Source: Carya illinoinensis (taxonomy: Eukaryota; Streptophyta; Magnoliopsida; Fagales; Juglandaceae). Taken from it: 64,000 bases of DNA. Positions within the stretch are counted from its first letter, which is position 1; every line of letters starts with the position of its first letter. The stretch is from positions 1,800,501 to 1,864,500 of the forward strand of contig NC_056764.1 of the NCBI RefSeq assembly GCF_018687715.1. Direction: 5' to 3'. Under the pieces are notes generated by a model. That model saw only the letters and a program-made list of their open reading frames with translations, made no database searches and was not told where the DNA came from. Position numbers and translations under genes: made by a program. Shown in pieces: positions 59,329 through 64,000 of the stretch.

Positions 59329-59689
59329 GCAACGTAGCCTCAAGAGAAAACCCTAGCAGAGCCAAAAAAGGACACGTCACCAATAAGCAATCTCAAATGG
59401 ATACTCATATATCTATATATATATATATTAATAAAAAGAAAGCAAGTTACAACCATCAAGTTACACAAATATTACACAATAATTAGTGGATCAAGGCTAG
59501 GGTACTTTGATAATTAAGGGGTGTATTTCCACTAGCATTATTGGTAGCTGGCCATTACGCAATTTCATGCGCGCATCAGTTATGAGATCGATGTATCTTA
59601 ATTGCCTCCCAAGAACAAAATTTACTCAATAAAATTCTTGTGTCCCGGTTTATTCTTTTTGCAATCCAATCTTGACTGATATTTGAGCC

Positions 59690-60083
59690 TTTCAGTTCTT
59701 AAATTGTTTTTTGGGAGTCTCTTTCCAATTTGATTCTAGCCAGCTGTTTGCTTTCAGCTTCTTTTACTCCCATGTATGCTGCTTATAAGGCTTCACCTTA
59801 CTGTGGATTGCAGCTACTTGAGTGAGTTGCTTCAATAAATATTATCTCTTCATTGCACCTGCCGATTTGCCACTGTGCTACCGCTTGATCTAACTGCTAC
59901 ATCAAAGTTTATAGAAATATACCCTATGGGAGGGGGAACCCATTCACAACCTTGACTCTGATTTTTCCAATCCCAAGCCCGAACACCATGCTCATGAAAA
60001 GTTCTATTAACCTGCAGTATAAAGTACTGATTGTGATTGTGATTATCTATATGTCTACGTGAATGTGTCAATTCCCTACCCAT
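59690..60083 (-). pseudogene. RNase H (RVT_3) remnant of another LINE
   Basis: Minus strand: WVPPPIGYISINFDVAVRSS is the usual start of plant LINE RNase H domains. Frame-shifted downstream pieces read YMGVKEAESKQLARIKLER. No element borders found. It is separate from the L1 just to its left. Confidence 0.65.
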
Positions 60084-60099
60084 GCGGATAATGGTGGTG

Positions 60100-61490
60100 C
60101 TGCAGTTTCACAATCATCCAGTACGCTTGGGTCACATCGCAAACGGTTCTAGTCAAATGCTTTGAGCGGTTCCTGCGGCTGTAATTTTAGTTTGCTTAGG
60201 TCAAGACTGAGTCAGATTGACGCTACTATTGTAAATAAAATTAATTTTAAAATAAAAATAATTTTATAATTTAACGAACATATTAAATAAAATAAATTTA
60301 TAAAAAAGATAGATAAATAGATCTCGTAACATTTATTGTATAGCTATATAAATATTATGAAACGGACTTCATGTGCTTTTTTCTTGTTATTTAAAAAGCC
60401 AATCTACTCAATTTCAAATTATCAAAATTTTTTAAAATTCTCAGCTGAAAAAGATTTAAAAATAAAAATCATAAAGTGAATCATAATATATTTATTACTC
60501 TCCATATGTATTTTATGGATAATGTTAAATTTTTAAGAAATATTGTAGTACCTATTTATAATTAATTTGTATATCTCTATTCCACTTCAAAATTTCATAA
60601 AAACTTGAAGATATTTTTCCACAACTTCAATCCATGCGTAAAAAATAAAATAACCCCAACATCAAGTACAAAGAAAATTGAGAATATACAAAGATGCTAT
60701 TAGAGTAGCCCACTGTCCTAATCACAACTAGAAGCACATGATGAAACAAGGTATCCATTGAGTTAATTAAAACGAGCCTAGCTAGCTAAAAGACAACACA
60801 TTTTTCTAATAACTCAAATCACAGACATGTTAGATTGCATGCCTTTTCCAATCACGGCTATAAATAAATAAATAAAAGCTAGGAAAGAAAATTAAACACT
60901 ATAGCTTAATATAACTGATCTCATCATCAATTTTTTTATATTTTTTTATTATTTTATGGTATAACAGTAGATAATTAAATATTATTTATTATATTTTATT
61001 TATAAACCTATAATATAATACCACATCATAAAATAATATAAAAATAATGAAAAAATTGGTGATAGACAGATTTATATATATATATATATATAATATTTGT
61101 AGAGGTACAACAATGGCAAGCTATAAGTGGACGTCACTGAAGATTTTTTTTCTCCATTTTCCCTCTATCTATGACTTTATTCTATCTCCACACATGGATG
61201 ACATGGTCCTAATTGCTTTGATCAATTATTTTATACCGGAATTATAGAACAAATTAAGTTTGACCATATATTAATATCACAAATTCTTCTGACTGATAAT
61301 CATCGTCCATCCTTTTAACCTTCAAGCAAACTCTACGTCAATTGCGTTATAATTCTCCCACATTTATCTGATATTAAATTAGGCAAATTAAAGAGACGGC
61401 ATTTATCAAGACAAGGGCCCTAAAAAGAGAAAAAAAAACATATACAAGGGATACCCACAATTATTCAAAAGGAATACTTTAGTCATAGTT
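60100..61490. other. AT-rich intergenic DNA
   Basis: No gene recognised. A possible degraded relative of foldback family B lies near 60225-60320. Confidence 0.5.
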
Positions 61491-61498
61491 TTTTTTTT

Positions 61499-61623
61499 AT
61501 AAAAATAAACTCATAAACTGACATAAATTGATATGGTCTATTAGATTGTAAAGTTATTTTTATTATAAAATAAATCTAACGTATTAAATAAAAACATATC
61601 AGTTTGTGAGTTTATTTTTATAA
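61499..61623. mobile_element. Foldback MITE, family B, copy 2
   Basis: Arms: AAATAAACTCATAAACTGAC on the left, and GTTTGTGAGTTTATTTTTAT as near complement on the right. The centre has AAAGTTATTTTTATTATAAA, shared with the copy at 29336. Confidence 0.72.
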
Positions 61624-61826
61624 AATCTTTTTATAATTGTAGCACTTAACCTTTGTTTAATATTCATCTTTAATTTACATGTTCTACACATAGTTTGATT
61701 TTGACTTTTTTTTTTAATCCAATTTTCCCCTCCTTTAACCATACCATATTCTCAGCTTTTAATTCAGCTGGTTTGGTTTCATTGGGTGCGCAAACGATGC
61801 ATTTTCGTTGTGCTTTAATCTTTTTT

Positions 61827-62122
61827 TTTTTTTTTTCTCAGCAAGTAGGAACTTTTATAGATAAACTATCGAATACATGATACAAGTTTAGTGGGGTGAA
61901 AATCCCCTATAGTCTTTCTAAAGTCAACATACATTACAATACAAAATAAAAATAAAAAAATGAGTAATCGGAGCCAAACAATTGCTTCCCACCCAAGTCC
62001 TACAAAGGGAGACCGCTTGGTGATGGTTTTGAAATAGTCTGATGAACAGATTATAAGTCTACAGCTAAAAGTTACAGTAAGGGATGTGCTGCAACGTGTT
62101 GGTCTGGACTGACCTAAAAGAA
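61827..62122 (-). mobile_element. Retroposed 3' tail (truncated LINE or SINE) with target site duplication
   Basis: A 296-bp insert on the minus strand; its tail appears as poly-T from about 61821. GTGCTTTAATCTTTTTT occurs on both sides (61810-61826 and 62123-62139). The minus-strand text ends TCTATAAAAGTTCCTACTTGC, then TGAG and poly-A, resembling an L1 3' UTR. No tRNA-like boxes were seen. Confidence 0.72.
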
Positions 62123-62139
62123 GTGCTTTAATCTTTTTT

Positions 62140-62573
62140 AATAATTAGTTTATATATATGCTGATGAATAATAATTAAGTAGGAAGTTTCCATTTCGATG
62201 GCAACCTAGTTAATTGTCAACTCTAGTATTATGTCATTTTTGTTAATAGCTAGCTAGCCAGCCCGGCCCTATACATATTATATATATATATATATATATA
62301 TATAAATGCGTACATACGTTAACCAAGGCACACCCAAGTGAAACGGACCAGGGTGGTCAAATATTTCCAGCGCTACTCAATCAATGGACGTCGGCAATAT
62401 ATTTGAATGATATTAATCAACGTCTCGATCTGATCCATTGGCTATCATAACAAACTCTTTTTCTCGTTTTTGAAAAAAATGGTTTTCTTCCTTTGATCTT
62501 GTTTGTGTAATAATTAGCGTATATTTAAACATTCGATCGGGCTGGTTTTAAGTCATGCCTCGGCCATCTACAC

Positions 62574-62616
<43 letters not shown>

Positions 62617-63642
62617 TTCTGTTTGTGTGTAAAGCGTGACAATTAATAGCTAGACTCCAAAATTTGAAATATTCAAATAATTAAAATTGATCATAAAGAC
62701 TAATTTATTAACGATTAATGCTAGATATAATTTTTAAAAATATTGACTCCATTCATTCGGATTGAAAAAAAGATGAATTCTTTATTAAAAATGAATTTTT
62801 TTTTTTATTTATCTATATTCTTTTAACAAAAATGCTCGATATTTAAACACGTTAAAACAACTCATTTTCCAGCTTTATCAATTCACTGTATATATATATA
62901 TTCCAAAACTAAATATTGTTAATTGGGTAATTATTCATTCTTTTTCAGTATATCTTATTCAGCAAACCTATCAATATCATCAGCACAAATTTTCTTTTCT
63001 CTTGTTTTCTTTTCCTTTTCATGTGTGATCAGAATCTCACCTGAAGAGAGAGAAAGTTCTAGAGAGAGAGATCGTCAGAAGGCAGCTCAACAGCCCAGAG
63101 ATGTTATATATTTGAGTGTATAGATACATAGATAGAACGTGTAAGCCATCGATCTTAGCGATCTTCGCCGATGTTTTATATATATTATACATTAAGTTTG
63201 AATATATAATAATATGTTATTATATATATAAATTGAAACTGTTGAAAATTGATTTTCATAAAATAAATTAATTAAAATAGTTTGAAAATTAAGGCTGCAT
63301 GCATGTCTTCCGCAAATTAAGATCTCGTCGATCTATTTAATTACATGAACTCATGATCGTGTGTGTGGGCTAGCTACCTTTCTAAAGTCAAACCCTGAAC
63401 GGTCGGCTACGTACGTTGATAATTTGGAGATTTTGAAATTGAAATACAGTCCCTACGACTTGGTTTATTTATTTTTGTTCCGCACTCGACATTTCCACTT
63501 TTTATTTTTTATCCGTATATTTATACGTACGTATACGTCCTTTGCAATACAGTACAATCTATATTGGTGCATGCGTGTGTATCATGATCTAGTTCAAATA
63601 TTTCCACTTCCATGAATTTTGATCTTTAACGTCCATATTAAT

Positions 63643-63702
<60 letters not shown>

Positions 63703-64000
63703 CCAAAATTTCTTAAACTTTTAGAACAATGGTTACCCCGTAACAATTGATGCATGAGGTAAATATTCGTAAAATCACTATAATGTTACAATAAAAATTT
63801 AAATTAAAGAAATTGTTCAAAGCTCGCACACACATATAATATATATATTTATTTATATATGGAGCTGTAAATTAATATTCTAGCTGCATATATGCATCCA
63901 ATTTATTTGTACGTATGCCTTTCTCCTACTGATTTAAAACTTTGAGGAATTAATATATCGAGAAAATATTCGCCTTATGGTTATAATGAATTACATTAGC
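62140..64000. other. AT-rich DNA with TA microsatellites
   Basis: TA runs are at about 62277-62304, 62576-62613 and 63645-63695. The 62990-63120 segment is CT/GA-rich and could be a leader of a gene outside the window, but no coding frame supports this. Confidence 0.5.

Larger units (their letters stand above)
53799..59399 (-). mobile_element. L1-type LINE, about 5.6 kb, nearly full length, decayed
   Basis: Minus-strand order: ORF1 (59328-58021), then ORF2 with endonuclease (57854-56800), reverse transcriptase (56382-55516), zinc-finger RT region (55368-54352) and RNase H (54376-54059). The 13-bp sequence GATACTCATATAT occurs at 53786-53798 and 59400-59412, a probable target site duplication, although AT-rich. 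The 3' end is TTTTAAAATATATA-like rather than long poly-A. Stops and at least two frameshifts show it is dead. Confidence 0.88.

Noticed and set aside
1..64000. CRISPR arrays, rRNA or tRNA genes, organellar DNA insertions
   Set aside because: No regularly spaced unique-spacer repeats, no rRNA core sequences and no clean tRNA cloverleaf were seen; the only tRNA-like boxes belong to the SINE at 531-789.

Overview
The window is nuclear DNA of a flowering plant. Introns follow GT..AG, non-coding DNA is AT-rich, and the recognisable genes are plant-specific families: an SBT5-type subtilase, a SUVH histone methyltransferase homologue, SHORT INTEGUMENTS 2, an RF298-type RING protein and a TPK potassium channel relic. 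Several dispersed repeats look like families I associate with woody Fagales such as walnut, pecan and oak. That placement rests on memory of repeats, not on a search.

Layout. 1-3.1 kb: last four exons of an exportin-7 gene (+), with a SINE in an intron. 3.1-9.3 kb: AT-rich spacer with direct repeats and one unassigned membrane-protein-like ORF. 9.3-20.8 kb: a graveyard of two decayed NCA1-like (catalase chaperone) pseudogenes and an intron-bearing exportin-7 pseudogene. It is invaded by a 149-bp MITE, a TRIM, an L1 tail, a 3.68-kb hAT transposon and a 1.46-kb Mutator-like element. 22.5-29.2 kb: an 11-exon subtilase gene (+) whose third intron holds a 2.23-kb gag-only LTR element (TR-GAG type). 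31.7-33.8 kb: a SUVH1/3-like gene (+) with no intron in its coding region. 37.1-40.8 kb: a two-exon PWWP protein (+) ending in three tandem repeats spaced exactly 390 bp. 41.7-45.0 kb: an eight-exon SIN2/DAR GTPase 2 gene (+). 46.9-50.5 kb: an RF298-like RING E3 ligase (-). 51.3-51.9 kb: a broken TPK fragment (-). 53.8-59.4 kb: a nearly full-length but decayed L1 LINE (-). 59.4-64.0 kb: an RNase H remnant, a retroposed 3' tail, a foldback MITE and AT-rich DNA.

The functional genes form no operon or pathway. They are independent housekeeping or regulatory loci: nuclear transport, secreted protease, chromatin reader or writer, organellar GTPase and ubiquitin ligase. The most informative content is structural: a chimeric XPO7/NCA1 duplication whose paralogous copies act as natural empty sites for later insertions, a complete gag-only retroelement, and a protein-coding tandem amplification. 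I saw no CRISPR array, rRNA gene, organellar insertion or new defence-like system.
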